Source of the DNA: Heterohyrax brucei
Taxonomy: Eukaryota > Chordata > Mammalia > Hyracoidea > Procaviidae
Assembly: GCA_028571685.1 (NCBI GenBank)
Contig: CM053143.1
Span: 138,232,829 to 138,296,828 of the forward strand
DNA length: 64,000 bases
Direction of reading: 5' to 3'
In this document: positions 41,855-54,000 of the stretch, piece after piece
How positions within the stretch are numbered: position 1 is the stretch's first letter
How the letters are laid out: each line of letters begins with the position of its first letter
Position numbers and translations under genes: made by a program
Notes under the pieces: generated by a model
What the model was told of the DNA's origin: nothing
Databases searched by the model: none
What the model saw: the letters and a program-made list of their open reading frames with translations, nothing else

Positions 41855-44800
41855 TTATACGGGTCTCATACAGTGTTTGCCCTTTTGTCGCTGACTGCTT
41901 TCACTCAGCATAATGTCCTCCAATTGAAACCAGGTTATGAAATGTTTCCTAAAATCATCGTTGTTCTTTATCATTGCATAGTGTTCCATTGAGTATATAT
42001 ACCATAGTTTACCTATGCATTCCTCTGTTGTTGGGCATCCGGGTTGATTCCATTTTTTTGCTGTCGTGGACTTTGCTGCAATAAACATTCATGTGCGTGT
42101 ATCAGTTGGTGTGAGTGGCCTTGATTGTGTAGGACATACTGAGCAGTGGGGCTACTGAGTCAAATGGTATATCTATATCCAGCTTTTTAAGGAAGCACCA
42201 GACGGTTTTCCAAATAGATTGCACCATTTTGCAATCCCTCCAACAGTGTAGGAGAGTTCCAATTTCTCCACAGCCTCTCCAGCATTTGTTGTTGGGTGTG
42301 TTTTTGGATCATGGGCAATCTTGTTGGAGTGAGATAGTATCTTATCATGATTTTGATTTGAATTTCTCTAATAGCTAATGATAGTGAATATGTCTACATG
42401 TGTTTTTTGGCTGCCTGGATCTCTTCCTTAGAGAAGTGTCTGTCCATCTCCTTTGCCCATCACTTAATCGGATGATTTATCTTTTTCTTGTTGATATTTT
42501 GTAGTACCTCACAGATTATGGAGATCAGACATCGGTCTGACAAGCAGTTGCCAAATATTTTTTCCCATTCTGTAGGTGGCCTTTTAATTCTATTAATAAA
42601 GTCTTTGGATGAGCAAAAGTGTTTGATTCTTAGTGGTTCTCCTTTATCTATTTTCTCTTCTGTTGTTTGTGGTTTGTTTGAGAGATTTGAAGTCTGTCTA
42701 TGTTGTGTATTAAAACTTCCATTATTGTTTCTACTTTTTCATGGATGAGCTTTATCATTTTAGATTTGATATTCAGGTCTTTTATCCAGTTTGAGTTGGT
42801 TTTTGTGTAAGATGTGAGTCTTGTTTCAGTTTATTGCAGATGGATACCCAATTTTGTAGCACCATTCGTTGAAGAGATTGTTTTTATCCCAGTTTAGTGT
42901 CTTTGTCTAATATCAACTGTTCATAGGAAGATGGTGTCATCTCTGGGGTCTTAGTTCTGCTCCATTGATCTATCTGTCTGTTTTGACTACTGTGGCAGTG
43001 TAACAGGTTCTAAAATCAGGTAGTGATAGGCCTCCCAGTGTGTTTTTCTTCTTCAGTAGTGCTTTACTTATGCGGAGCTCCTTACCTTTCCAAACAAAAT
43101 TGGTGATTTGTTTTTCCATCTCATTAAAAAATGTCACTGGAATTTGTATTGAGATTGCATTATATAAGTAGATTGCTTTGGGTAAAATAGGCATTTTCAC
43201 AAGGTTAATTCTTCCTATACATGAACAGGGTAGATTTCTCCATTTATGTAAGTCTCTCTTAGTTTCTTGTAGCAATGTTTTGTAGTTCTCTTTGTAACGG
43301 TCTGTTATTTCTCTGGCTAGATTTATTCTTAGATACTTTATTTTCTTAGGGACTATAGTAAATGGCATTGATTTGGTGATTTCTTCATTAATAATCTCCT
43401 TGTTGGTATAAAGGAATTCTACTGATTTACTTATGTTTATCTTGTATCCTGAGATCTTGCTGAACTCTTCTATCAGTTTGATTAGTTTACTTATGGATTC
43501 CTTAGGTTTCTCTGTGTATACAATCATATTATTTGCAAACAGGGAGATTTGAGGATGCAGATGCTCTTTAATTCTTGGTCTTGTCTAATTGCTCTGGCTA
43601 GAACTGCTAGTACAATGTCGAATAGGAGAGGTCAAAGTGGGTATCCTTGTCTATTTTCCGTCCTCAAGGGGAATTGTTTCAATCTCTCTCTGTTCAGGGT
43701 GACATAGGCAGTTGGCTTTGTATAAAGGACCCTTATTGCATTGAGAAATTTGCCATCTATTCCTATTTGGCTGAGAGTTTTTAGCAGGAATGGGTGTTGG
43801 ACTTTATCAAATGCCTTTCCTGCATCAATAGATAAAACCAGGTGATTTTTGTCTTTTGTGTTATTTATGTGGTTGATCACACAAATTGCTTTTCTGATAT
43901 TGAACCAGCCTTGCATCCCTGACATGAAACCAACTTGGTCATGATGGATTATTTTTTGGATATGTTGTTGTATTCTATTGGCAAGAATTTTGTTGAAGAT
44001 TTTTGCATCTAGATTCACCAGTGATATCAGTTTGTAGTTCTCCTTTTCGGTTGGGTCTTGCCCTGGCTTTGGGACCAGGGTTATGCTGGGAGTATTCCAT
44101 CCCTTTCTATACTGTTAAATAGTCTCAGTAGTACTGGAGGTAACTCTTCTCTAAAAACTTGGTAGAATTCTGCATTGAAACCATCTGGGCCAGGGCTTTT
44201 TTTGGTGGGTAGTTTTTGGATGATTTTTTCTATCTCTTCATTCGTGACTGGTTTGTTAAGTTGTTCTGCTTCACCTAGTGGTAATTTGGGTAGGTGATAT
44301 GAATTTGTCAACTTCCTCTAGGTTTTCAGATTTGTTAGAGTGCAGACTTTCATAGTATCCTGTTATGATATTTTTAATTTCTGTTGGATCTGTTATGACA
44401 ACTCCCCTTTTATTTCTCATTTGGGTTATTTTTTTCTTTCCTTTTTTTGTTTTTTACTAAGTTTAACCAACGGTTTGTCAATTTTGCTGATCTTTCTAAA
44501 AAACCAGCATTTGGTCTTTTCAGTTTTTTCAGTTGTTCTTCTATTCTCTAATTCATTTAGTTCTGCTCTAATCTTTATGATCTGTTTTCTTCTGGTGCCT
44601 CAGGGTTTCTTCTGTTGTTCTCTCTTTACTTGTTCAAGCTGTAGGGTTAGTTCTTTGTGTTAGTTTCTTTCATCCTCCCGGATGTGTGCATTTATGGAGA
44701 TAAACTACCTGCTGAGCACTGCTTTGGCTGTATTCTGTAAGTTCTGGCAGAAGCGTTTTCATTCTCATTGGAATCCATAAATTTCTTGACTTCATTCTTG

Positions 44801-45600
44801 ATTTCTTCTATAACTCATGGCTTTTTAAGCAAGATGTTGTTCAGTTTCTGTGAATTCCATGTTCTGTCTATGTTTTTTCTGCTACTGATTTCGACTTTTA
44901 TGGCTTTATGATCTGAGAAGGTGCTTTGCATTAATTCAGTATGGATTTAATTGAGAATTGTTTTATGTCCTAATACATGGTCTATTCTGGAGAATGTTCC
45001 ATGTGTACTGGAGAAGAAGGTGTAGCTGTCTGCTGATAGATAGAAAGTTCTGTATATGTTGATGAGGTCTAGTTGGTTCATTGTGGCAGTAAGGTCTTCT
45101 TGGTCTTTACTGAGCTTTTTTCTAGATGATCTGTCCAATATTGAGAATGGGGTGTTGAAGTCTCCCACTATTATTGTTGAGTGATCTATCTCGTCTTTGA
45201 GTGTAGTCAGTGTTTCTTCGATGTATTTAGGTGTTCTAATAATAGGTGCATAAATATTTAATATTGTTAAGTCCTGTTTGTGTATTGAACCTTTCAGCAG
45301 TAAATAATGTCCATCCTTGTCCACGATGGTGGATTTTACATTAAAATCTGTTTTATCTGAGATTAGAATTGCCACAACTGCTCCTTTTTGTTTATTGTTA
45401 GCTTGATATATATTCTTCCATCCTTTAATTTTCAGTTTGTTCATATCTTAAGTCTAAGGTGAGTTTCTTGTAGGCAACATATGGATGGGTTGTGTTTTTT
45501 GATCCACGATGTTGCTCAATGTCTCTGTATTCTAGTTTTCAGTCCATTCACATTCATTGTGATTATTGATAGATATATGTCCAGTGCTGCCATTGTGGTA
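41855..45600 (-). pseudogene. L1 ORF2 (endonuclease-reverse transcriptase), broken
   Basis: Open pieces in order on the minus strand: an endonuclease start with 'NVNGLKTRIQRH' and QETH (45459-45470, catalytic Glu), and 44947-45444 with VGDFN (residues 93-97 of that piece) and SRIDH (152-156), the metal-binding and final His motifs. Then come 44081-44311 with '[18 protein letters not shown]', 43632-44018 with '[17 protein letters not shown]' (motif A), and 42970-43527 (post-motif C and thumb). Last is 41855-42088 with 'TAKKWNQPGCPTTEECIGKLWYIYS', the C-terminus. Motif C reads FANN instead of FADD at 43528-43539. Family length is about 1270 residues; frameshifts and stops separate every piece. 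It would nick target DNA and copy L1 RNA in a live element. Confidence 0.92.
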
Positions 45601-46023
45601 TGTTTATTTTTGTGTTGATGTTTTCTCTGTTGTTCTTATTAATCTGTTCTGGGACAATCTTCTTTGCAAGTTGATTTTCAACTTTTTCAGGATTGGTTTT
45701 GTGGTTATTGTGACTCCTGTATTATGTTTCTTGATATAGTATGTTGCATCTTTATTGTGCTTTATGGTTGTCCCAAGATCCCCTTTAATACACTATGTAT
45801 AAACCTAATTTCAATTACTACCATTCTTATCAACTTCCTCTCCACCTGGAAAGACTATAATAACTGTAGTATATCCCTCTTTTTAATATAATGACATCAT
45901 AGTTTTCATGATATGATCACTGATAATTTCTTTCAATATGATAGTTTTGATTGAGCTTGGAGCCCTCCCTACCTGAGTAGGATTCTGGGTGATGTGTCCT
46001 GTAATTGCTTCTAAAATATAAAG

Positions 46024-46940
46024 TTAGTGGTTTTCTTCTTCTAAGCCAAGAGATTCTTTCAGTATTTCTTGTAGCTTTGGTTTGGTTTTTACAAATTCTC
46101 TGAGTTTCTGTTTATCTGAGAATGTCTTAATTTCGTTTTCATATTTGAAAGATAGTTTTGCAGGATATATAATTCTTGGTTGGAAGCTCTTCTCCTTCAA
46201 GGCTTTGAATGCATCATGCCACTGCCTCCGTGCTAGCATTGTTTCTGTTGAGAAATCGGAAGCCTACAGGGTTTCCCTCTGAATGTTAGCTTTGCTTTGA
46301 GTCTTGCTGCCTTTAAGAGTTTCTGCTTATGTTTCCTTTTATTGAGCTTGATTATAATATGTCTTGGAGTCTTTCTTTTGAGATATGTATTGAATGGTGC
46401 TTGATATGTATCTTGGCTATCTATATTCCCTTCTTTAATAATTTCTGGGAAGTTTTCTGTCAACAGCTCAGCCACAATGTTCTCTATGTTCTGAGGTGTC
46501 TCACTCTGTTCAGGAACTCCAATTAATTGTAGATTGTTCCTCTTAATACAGTCCCACATACTTCTTAATGCTTCTTCATTTTTCTAGTTTCTTTTTTCTG
46601 GTTTCTCCTCATAGATGCTGGAGTCAGTAACTCTGTCTTCCAAATCCTTGGCTTTGAACTGAAGTTTACGTGTCTTTGATTTTGCTCTTGATCTGTTGGA
46701 TTTCAGAGTACTGGTGTTCCATCAGATTAAACAGCTTCCTTAATTTTTCATTTTGCTCTGCTGCATTTTGTAGAAGGTCTAGGAGGGCTCTCTATATAAT
46801 CCCTTTGTATTCGTCCTTCAATAGTTTCAGAGAGTTTCTTCATCTGGGATGTTCTTTGGTTGTTTCTTTTGGGGGCCTTCTGAATCCATGGACAATTTCT
46901 TCATTATGATTTTCTCCCGAATTTGTTGCTTTTGGGCCAT
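46024..46940 (-). pseudogene. L1 ORF1 (RNA-binding chaperone), broken
   Basis: The ATG is placed at 46938-46940, giving 'MAQKQQIREKIIMKKLSMDSEGPQ'. A stop follows after about 38 codons, then a region that fits the coiled coil. Two open pieces remain: 46233-46559 with 'IKRNNLQLIGVPEQSETPQNIENIVAELLTENFPEI' (RRM-type centre) and 46024-46239 with 'RRQWHDAFKALKEKSFQPRIIYPAKLSF' (C-terminal domain). The end is a TAA at 46024-46026. A frameshift lies at their overlap. ORF1 trimers normally coat L1 RNA. Confidence 0.9.
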
Positions 46941-47164
46941 CACATGAGTCAATAGAGGCTGGGAGAGATGCTGTGAGGATGGACCGCAGTTGTTTCTCTA
47001 GGCCATCTTAAAATGAAAGATAAAAGGTATTTGACCACTTCTACAGTCAGTCAGGTTTTCAGGTGTACAGGTCCCTCTTCCTAGTTGGAAAAGTAAGCAC
47101 CTATATATCCAACCCCAGATGTTGTAAACTAGTTCAAAATACATAAAGGGTACTGCCCTGCTGG

Positions 47165-47676
47165 CCTCTGTTGCTGGACCCCAGCTGTAGGTGACGCTGT
47201 GTAAAATACCACTTTTCTGCCAGAAAAACTCTTTCCTCCAGGCAGGTGCTGCCTCCCAGCCTAGGAATTAGGTCCAGCTGAGGCCTCTGTACAGGTATAT
47301 CTGCCTCCCAGTGGAACAAGATGGCATGCTGCACAAGCTGCCTGCCTGCCTGAGTACAGGCTACTTAATGGTGGAGGCAGAAAGAGAGACCAAAGGTGCT
47401 GAGATGCACAGAGTCCACAGCCTTTGTTGCCAGGCCCCAGCCATAGGTGACACTGTGTAAAATACTGCTTTTCTGCCAGAAAAGTGCTCTCCTCTGGGCA
47501 GGCGCTGCCTCCCATTGTAGGAACTAGGTCCAGCTGGGGCCTCTGTATGGATGTCTCCACCTCCAACTGGACCAAGATGGTGTCCTGCACAAGCTGCCTG
47601 CCTGTCTCAGTACAGGCTACTCAATGGAGAAAGCAGAAAGAGAGGCCAAAGGTGCCGAGATGCACAGAGTCCAAAG
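47165..47676 (-). repeat. Two tandem L1 5' UTR monomers of 256 bp
   Basis: Unit 1 is 47165-47420 and unit 2 is 47421-47676. Shared landmarks at the same offset are 'cactgtgtaaaatac' / 'cgctgtgtaaaatac', 'cttttctgccagaaaa', 'gctgcctccca', 'aagctgcctgcctg' and 'gagatgcacagagtcca'. They differ at scattered sites, so the duplication is not recent. Tandem 5' monomers act as additive promoters in rodent L1s; here that role is inferred. Confidence 0.92.
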
Positions 47677-47997
47677 CTGGGCTCTCAAAATGTGGCAGTT
47701 TTGCCTGCTGATCCCACCAGAACTGTGTTTGACATTAGCTGCTCATTAAGTCCCAGCTCCACCCACCAGCTAAGATGGAGAAAAAGGTTAAATGGCGAGT
47801 TATCTTTGGTCTGTGAAAGCCAACACTCAACCAGAGCAGGGATTGACACAAGAGAGAAAGTCTTCTGTTCAGTGGTATGAAGTCCAAATTGACAGCCCTA
47901 TGCCATGTCCTAGGGCTCACTAGGTGTCCAGAAGGTTCCATTAATTATGAGTTCAGGTTTTGGTTTCCAGAGGGATTTACAGAGATGTGTGCTTAGT

Positions 47998-48008
47998 CCG
48001 CCATATTG
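47998..48008 (-). promoter_or_regulatory. YY1-type site at the L1 5' end
   Basis: On the minus strand 'caatatggcgg', 14-24 bases from the L1 start. Human L1 has a YY1 site with the same core at about the same distance, where it fixes the transcription start. Similarity of position and core is seen; function here is inferred. Confidence 0.6.
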
Positions 48009-48021
48009 ACTCTGCCCCCTC

Positions 48022-48081
48022 TGAATTGTTAGTTTTTGATTAGTAGTTGAACTCTTAACCACTGCAACACCAAGGCTCCTC
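48022..48081 (-). mobile_element. AfroSINE 5' part (continuation after the L1)
   Basis: 'ttagtttttgattagtagttg' to 'aacaccaaggctcc' completes the SINE begun at 40549. Confidence 0.92.
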
Positions 48082-48087
48082 TTTGTG

Positions 48088-48243
48088 TATAACCCCCTGC
48101 CATCAAGTTGATTCTCATTCATAGCAATGCTATAGACAGAGTAGGACTGCTCCATAGAGTTTCTGAGGAGTTCCTGGAGGATTTGAACTGCTGATCTTCT
48201 GGTTAGCAGCTGTAGTACTTAACCATTATGCCACCAGGGTTTC
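48088..48243 (-). mobile_element. AfroSINE
   Basis: 'aaccccctgccatcaagttg' to 'atgccaccagggtttc'. Confidence 0.9.
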
Positions 48244-48335
48244 TACTGTGTGTACAGGGAAGGCAATACACAGACCTGTCAGTTGGCTTAATGTGGCAGC
48301 AGTCAGGACCAGCATTTAAATTAACTAGCAGCACA

Positions 48336-48500
48336 TGGAGAAACACTGATGGCATAGCTTTCAAGAGCTATGGCTGCTAAACAAAAGTTCAGGAGTTCCA
48401 ATCTACTGGATGCTTCTTGGAAACTCTGTAGGACAGCTCTGCTCTGCCCTATCAGGTTGCTATGAGTCAGAATTGACTTGATGGCAACAGGATTATAAGT
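48336..48500 (+). mobile_element. AfroSINE
   Basis: Head 'gaaacactgatggcatagc', end 'gaattgacttgatggcaacagg'. Confidence 0.9.
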
Positions 48501-48825
48501 GTGTGATATATATCTTGAGTTAAGCTTCATTGTGTCTTGTAACTACGATTTCGAAGCATAGATTGTTTATACTTTGTCTGTGTAATGTGAATCCTATTTA
48601 GCTCCTTTTCAGTGCCCTAAAAGAAAAGTCTTAAAATGTTTAATCATGGTGATATTTGCACATTGATATATTCTGACACATTCTCAATTTGACTCTTTTT
48701 TTTTTTTCCTAAGCTCTAGTTTGTTGAAGAGAGTTGACCAATGTGAATAAATGATAACAGAAATTTCCAAGCTGTGGGTGCAGTCTTATACCAAATCTAG
48801 GAGACTAGTCCAACAATAGCTTTAT
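48501..48825. other. Single-copy-looking stretch
   Basis: T-run at 48695-48707. No gene seen. Confidence 0.4.
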
Positions 48826-48828
48826 CTC

Positions 48829-49041
48829 TTTGTAAGGAGACTTGATGGCTCAATAGTTAAGCACTTGACTGCTAACCAGAAGGTGGACAATTCAAACCTA
48901 TCAAAGGCTATATAGGACAAAGTCTAGGTGAACTACTCCCATAAAGATTACAGCCTCAGAAACTGTGTGGGGCAGTTCTATTTCATCACACAGGGTCACT
49001 AAAAGTCAGAATTGACTCAACAGTATGCAAAAATGCAACAA
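48829..49041 (+). mobile_element. AfroSINE, long form with CAA tail
   Basis: Head 'aaggagacttgatggctcaatag', long-form 'actcccataaagattacagc', end 'aattgactcaacagtatgc' and 'aaatgcaacaaca'. Confidence 0.85.
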
Positions 49042-49045
49042 CATG

Positions 49046-49545
49046 TCTATATATACATGTGAGTGTGTATACATATACATATATGCCAACATACATGATG
49101 CCTGACAATGAAGTCTATGAACTTAATTGTTCTAAGTGTTACATACCTCATTACTGAATTTTACTATGGTCACCTTCGAAGTGTTCATCTTGGGAAGCTA
49201 TGCACTGATGCCAGAGCCTAGTCCACCCTTCAAAGCAATTTTGAAACTCTTTCTTGAATGGACATTGGACACAATGGCAAAGTGGAAAGTTTGTGAACTT
49301 ATTTGTATAGCTGTCTGTGAGGGGGTTTTTAGCCAGTAAACAAATAACTGTGTTGGAACTGCCCCCCACTAACCTGATCTGGCCCTCAGTGTCTTTTTTC
49401 TTTACTCAAAGCTAAAGAAAATATTGAAGACAATTTGATGACACTGAGGACATCAAGGGTAATATGATAACAGCTCTGATGGCCATTCCAGAAAAAGGGT
49501 TCCAAAATTGCTTTGAAGGGTAGCCTAGGAGCTGGCATCAGTGCA
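49046..49545. mobile_element. Foldback mariner derivative, second copy
   Basis: Left arm 49100-49262 is antisense mariner 3' end; in the minus frame it reads 'EFQNCFEGWTRLWHQCIASQDEHFEGD', the transposase C-terminus. To its right on the plus strand come 'LSVRGFLASKQITVLEL' and 'DDTEDIKGNMITALMAIPEKGFQNCFEG'. The inner junction ('acacaatggcaaagtggaaagtttgtg') matches the copy at 31.4-32.0 kb. The right arm stops early at about 49545, lacking the terminal repeat. Confidence 0.8.
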
Positions 49546-49549
49546 TAGC

Positions 49550-50005
49550 CATCTGATTCCCTAGACTGGGTCAAAGGAGCTGATATGGCTCCACCTGCTT
49601 TTCCTGCCTTGGGGGTAGGGTCAGAATGGCTGACAGAGAGCTTCCTGTTTCCTGTTTGCCTCTTATGGGAGCACAACTCTAAATGACTCCATTTCTCTGC
49701 CTTTGGAAAGACAATTGTCCTTTGCTCTCAATCAGCCTCATGGGAAGTCACCCGTGATGCTTTTCTTCAGAGGACCTAGCCTTCTAGAGATAACACTGTT
49801 AAGAATTTCTCACAGTGCTGTTTGTTAGAGAAAAAATAACAATAGTAAGATTGCTAATGAATTATAGCTATTGTTGCAACTATTTTGAGAGTGACTTTTA
49901 AAATTTAAACAGTGTTAACTAATCTTTTCAATGTCTGTATTTTATGTATTTTAAATACCTAAGAAATTGTGTCATTACAAGGACATCTTATGATAGTGTT
50001 TTTAT
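49550..50005. other. Single-copy-looking stretch
   Basis: No recognised element or gene. Confidence 0.4.
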
Positions 50006-50214
50006 TTACTTAAAATTTTTGTTGCAGTGAAGTGTATAAAACAAAACATTTGTAATTTCTACTGTTTTTACACACAGAATTCAGTGACATTAATATGTTT
50101 ACCTGTTGTGCAACCATCAATGCTATCCATTTTCAGTTCTTTCATCAGCCTTAAGAGAAACTTAGCAGTCCTTAAACGTTAAATCCCTGTTTCCCCCTCC
50201 TATTTCCCCCTCAA

Positions 50215-50375
50215 CGAAAAGCAAACCCATTGCCATTGAGTTGATTCTAACTCATTGTGACCCTACAGGACAGAGTAGAACTGTCCTATAGAGTTTCCAA
50301 AGAGCACCTGGTAGACTCAAACTGCCAACCTTTTGGTTAGCAGACATAGCACTTAACCACTACACCACCAGGGAT
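50215..50375 (-). mobile_element. AfroSINE inside old L1
   Basis: 'gcaaacccattgccattgag' to 'ctacaccaccagggatttc'. Full-length antisense copy. Confidence 0.93.
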
Positions 50376-50764
50376 TTCTCTCCATCCCGGTAACTATGAA
50401 TAAACTTTCATCTCTATGTATTTGCCTATTTTAGATATTTCATGTAAGTGGAATCATATAACATTTGTCCTTTTGTGTCTGATTTATTTCTCTCAGTGTA
50501 TTTTTTGAGGTTCATCCATGTGGTAGCATGTACCAGAACTTCGTTTTTGTTAATGGCTGAGTGGAATTCTATTGATTGTGTATATCACATCTGGTTTATT
50601 CACTTATATGTTTGTGGACATTTAGGTTGTTTCCATCATTTGGCTATTGTGAAAAAATGATACAACAAGTGGTGTACAAGTGTACAAGTACCTGTTTGAA
50701 TCCCTGCTTTCAAGTCTGTTGGACATGTACCTAGGAGTGGATTTGCCGGGTCATACGGCAATTT

Positions 50765-50960
50765 ATGTTTGACATAAAAATATATACATATTTTATTTTT
50801 GTTGAGAACATATACATAAAATAATACATATACATATACAAATACAAATACGTATACATAAAATAAGAGAACATTATTTATAACATAACAAAATAATACA
50901 AAGATTTCTATATATACAATTTATAGAAATTGCTTACATTCTTCAAGTTGTCTAAACATT
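50765..50960. repeat. AT-rich insert with (ATACAT)-type repeats
   Basis: 'atacatatacatatacaaatacaaatac' and 'tatatatacaatttatagaaat' units. Family unknown. Confidence 0.6.
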
Positions 50961-51038
50961 CTCACTCTCCTTTTCAGAATTGTTCCTTCTTTACTGGATG
51001 TTTCACTTTTTAAAAAAAGTGCCACCCTGTTTTCCACA

Positions 51039-54000
51039 GTTGTTGTTCTTAGGTGCTGTCAAGTCAATTTCTACTCATAGCGACCCTGTGAACAACAGAA
51101 TGAAACACTGCCCAGTCTTGTGCCATGTCCACAATCATTTTGATGCTTAAGCCCATTTTTGTGGCCACTATGTCAATCCATCTTGTTGAGGGTCTTCCTT
51201 CTTTTTGCTGACCCTCCAGTCTACCGATCATGATGTCCTTCTCCAGGGACTGATCCTTTCTGACAACATATCCGAAGTATGTAAGATGCAGACTTGCTGT
51301 CTTTGCTTCCAAGGAGCGTTCTGGTTGTACTTCTTCCAGAACAGATCTGTTTGTTCTTTCTGCAGTCCATGGTACATTCAATGTTTTTCTCCAATATCAT
51401 AATTCAAAGGCATCAATTCTTCTTCTGTCTTCTTTGTTCATTGTCCAGCTTTCACAGGAATATGATGTGATTGAAAACACCATGGTTTGGGTCAGGCACA
51501 TTTTAGTTTTCAAGGTGATATCTTTACTTTTGAATACTTTAAAGAGGTCCTTTGCAGCAGATTTCCCCAATGCAATGTGTCTTTTGATTTTTTGACTGCT
51601 GCTTCTAAGTTTGTGGACCCAAGTAAAATAAAATCCTTGACAATCTCAGTCTTTTCTCCATTTATGACAATGTTGCTTACTGGTCCAGATGTGAGGATTT
51701 TTGTTCTCCTGATGTTGAGGTTCAATCCATTCGGAAGGCTGTTTTCCTTGATCTTCATCAGTAAGTATTTCAAATCTTCTTCAATTCCAGCAAGTAAGGC
51801 GGTGTCGTCTGTGTAACGCAGGTTGGTAATGAGTCATCCTCCAATCCTGATGCCTCGTTCTTCTTATAATCCAGCTTCTTGGATCACTTGCTTGGCATGC
51901 CAATGAAAAAGGCGTGGTGAAAGGATACAACCCTGATGCATGTCTTTCCTGACTTTAAACCATGCTGTTTCCCCTTGTTTTGTTCAATGACTGCCTCTTG
52001 ATCCATATACAGATTCCTTAAGAACACAATTAGGTATTCTGGAATTCGCATTCTCTGCAATGTTAGCCATAATTTAGTATGATCCACACAGTTGAATGCT
52101 TTTGCATGGTCAGCAAAACACATGTAAACATCTTTCTGATACTCTTTGCTTTCATCTAAGATCCATCTGACACCAGTGCCGATATCCCTGATTCCATGTC
52201 GTCTTCTGAATCCAGCTTGAATTTCTGACAGTTCCTTGTCAATATACTATTCCAGTTGCTTTTCAATGATCTTGAGCAAAATTTTACTTGTGTATGATAT
52301 CAATGATATTTTTTGGTAATTTCCACATTCGGTTGGATCACCTTTCTTCAGAATGGGCATAAATATGGATCTCTTCCCATCAGTTGGCCAGGAAGCTGTC
52401 CTCAAAATTTCTAGGCATAGATAAGTAAGCACTTCCAGTGCTGCATCTGTTTGCTGAAATAACTCAATTGATATTCCATCAGTTCGTGGAGCCTTGTTTT
52501 TTGCCAATGCCTTCAATGCAGCTTCCACTTCTTCCCTCAGTACCATTGGTTCGTGATCATATGCTTCTTCTTCAAATGGCTGAACATTGACCAGTTCTTT
52601 CTGGTATAATGACTCTGTATTCCTTCCATCTTCTTTTGATGTTCCCTGAGTTGTTTAATAGTTTTCCTGTAGAATCCTTCACTATTACAACTCAAAGCTT
52701 TGAATTTTTTCCTTCGGTTCTTTCAGCTTGAGAAATGCAGAACATGTTCTTTCCTTCTGGTTTTCCATTTCCAACTCTTTGCACATGTTGTTATAATACT
52801 TTCTTTTGTCTTCTCAAGCTGCTCTTTGAAATCTTTTGTTTAGGTCTTTTACTTCACCATTCCTTACTTTTGCTTTTATCTGCTTGACATTCGAGAGCAA
52901 GTTTCAGAGTCTCTTCTGGCATCCAATTTGACCTTTTCTTTTTTTTCTTTCTATTGACCTCTTGCTCTCTTAATGGATGATGTCTTTGATGTCATTCCAC
53001 AATTCATCTGGTCATTGGTCATTAGTGATCAGCACATCAAATGTGTTCTTGAGATGGTCTTTAAACTCAGGAGGGATATACTGAAGGTCATGCTTTGGCT
53101 TTAGTGGATTTGTTCCAATTTTCTTAGTTTCAGTTTGAATTTTCATGTGAGCAATTGATGATCTGTGCCACAGTCAGCACCTGGTATTGTTCTGACTGCT
53201 GGTATGGAGCTTTTCCATTGTGTTTTTTCACAAATGTAGTCAGTTTGGTTCCTGTGTATTCCATTTGTTGAGGTCCATGTGTACAGTTACCATCGGTGTT
53301 GGTTAAAAAAGGTATTTGCAATGAGAAAGTCATTAGGTTTGCAAAATTCTATCATGTGATCTCTGGTGTTATTTCTATCACCAAGGCCGTATTTTCCAAC
53401 TATGGATCCTTCTTCTTTGTTTCCAGCTTTTGCATTCCAGTCACTAGTAATTATCAATGCATCCTGATTCCATGCTTGATCAATTTCAGACTGCAGAAGG
53501 TGGTAAAAATCATCAATCTCTTCATCTTTGGCCTTAGTATTTGGTATGTAAATTTGAATAATAGTCGTGTTAACTGGCTTTCCTTGTAGGCATATGGATA
53601 TTATTCTATCACTGACAGCATTGTATTTCAGGACAGATCTTGAAACATTCTTTCAGATAATAAATGCAACACCATTCCTCTTCAAGTTTTTGTTCCCAGC
53701 ATAGCAGACTATATGATTGTCAGATCCAAAATGGTGAGCACTGGGCCGCTTCAGCTCACTAATGCCTAGGATGTCAGTGATTATGCATTCAATTTCATTT
53801 TTGACAATTTTCAATTTTCCTAGATTCATACTTCATACCTTCCATGCCCTGATTATTAGTTGATGTTAGCAGCTGTTACTTTTCATTTTAAGTTGTGCCA
53901 TATAAGTGAATGAAGATCCTGGAGGCCCCACTCCATCCACATTGTTAAGGTTGAGTCTACTTTGAGGAGGCAGCTCTTCCCCAGTTGTCTTCTGAGTGCC

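Larger units (their letters stand above)
40654..48021 (-). mobile_element. Full-length L1 LINE, 7.37 kb
   Basis: Antisense L1 with all parts: 3' UTR from the T-run at 40655 to about 41850, ORF2 (about 45600-41855), ORF1 (46940-46024) and 5' UTR (46941-48021) with two 256-bp monomers. It is flanked by an 8-bp duplication TGAATTGT (40646-40653 and 48022-48029), and the host AfroSINE reads through once the L1 and one duplicate are removed. The 5' end is 'gagggggcagagtcaatatggcgg'. Both ORFs are broken by stops and frameshifts, so the copy is dead. It carries an extra inverted ORF2 piece at 41235-41465. Confidence 0.95.
50010..51038 (-). mobile_element. Old L1 (L1M-type) 3' end with inserts
   Basis: 'gaattcagtgacattaatatg', 'gttgtgcaaccatcaatgc', 'tttcatgtaagtggaatcatataac', 'gtacctaggagtggatttgccgggtcatac' and, after an AT-rich insert, 'gccaccctgttttccacagt' (51016-51038). 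Interrupted by an AfroSINE and by 50765-51015. Confidence 0.78.

Noticed and set aside
47165-47676. Independent satellite array
   Set aside because: The two units lie within the 5' UTR of a bounded L1, so they are promoter monomers of that element.
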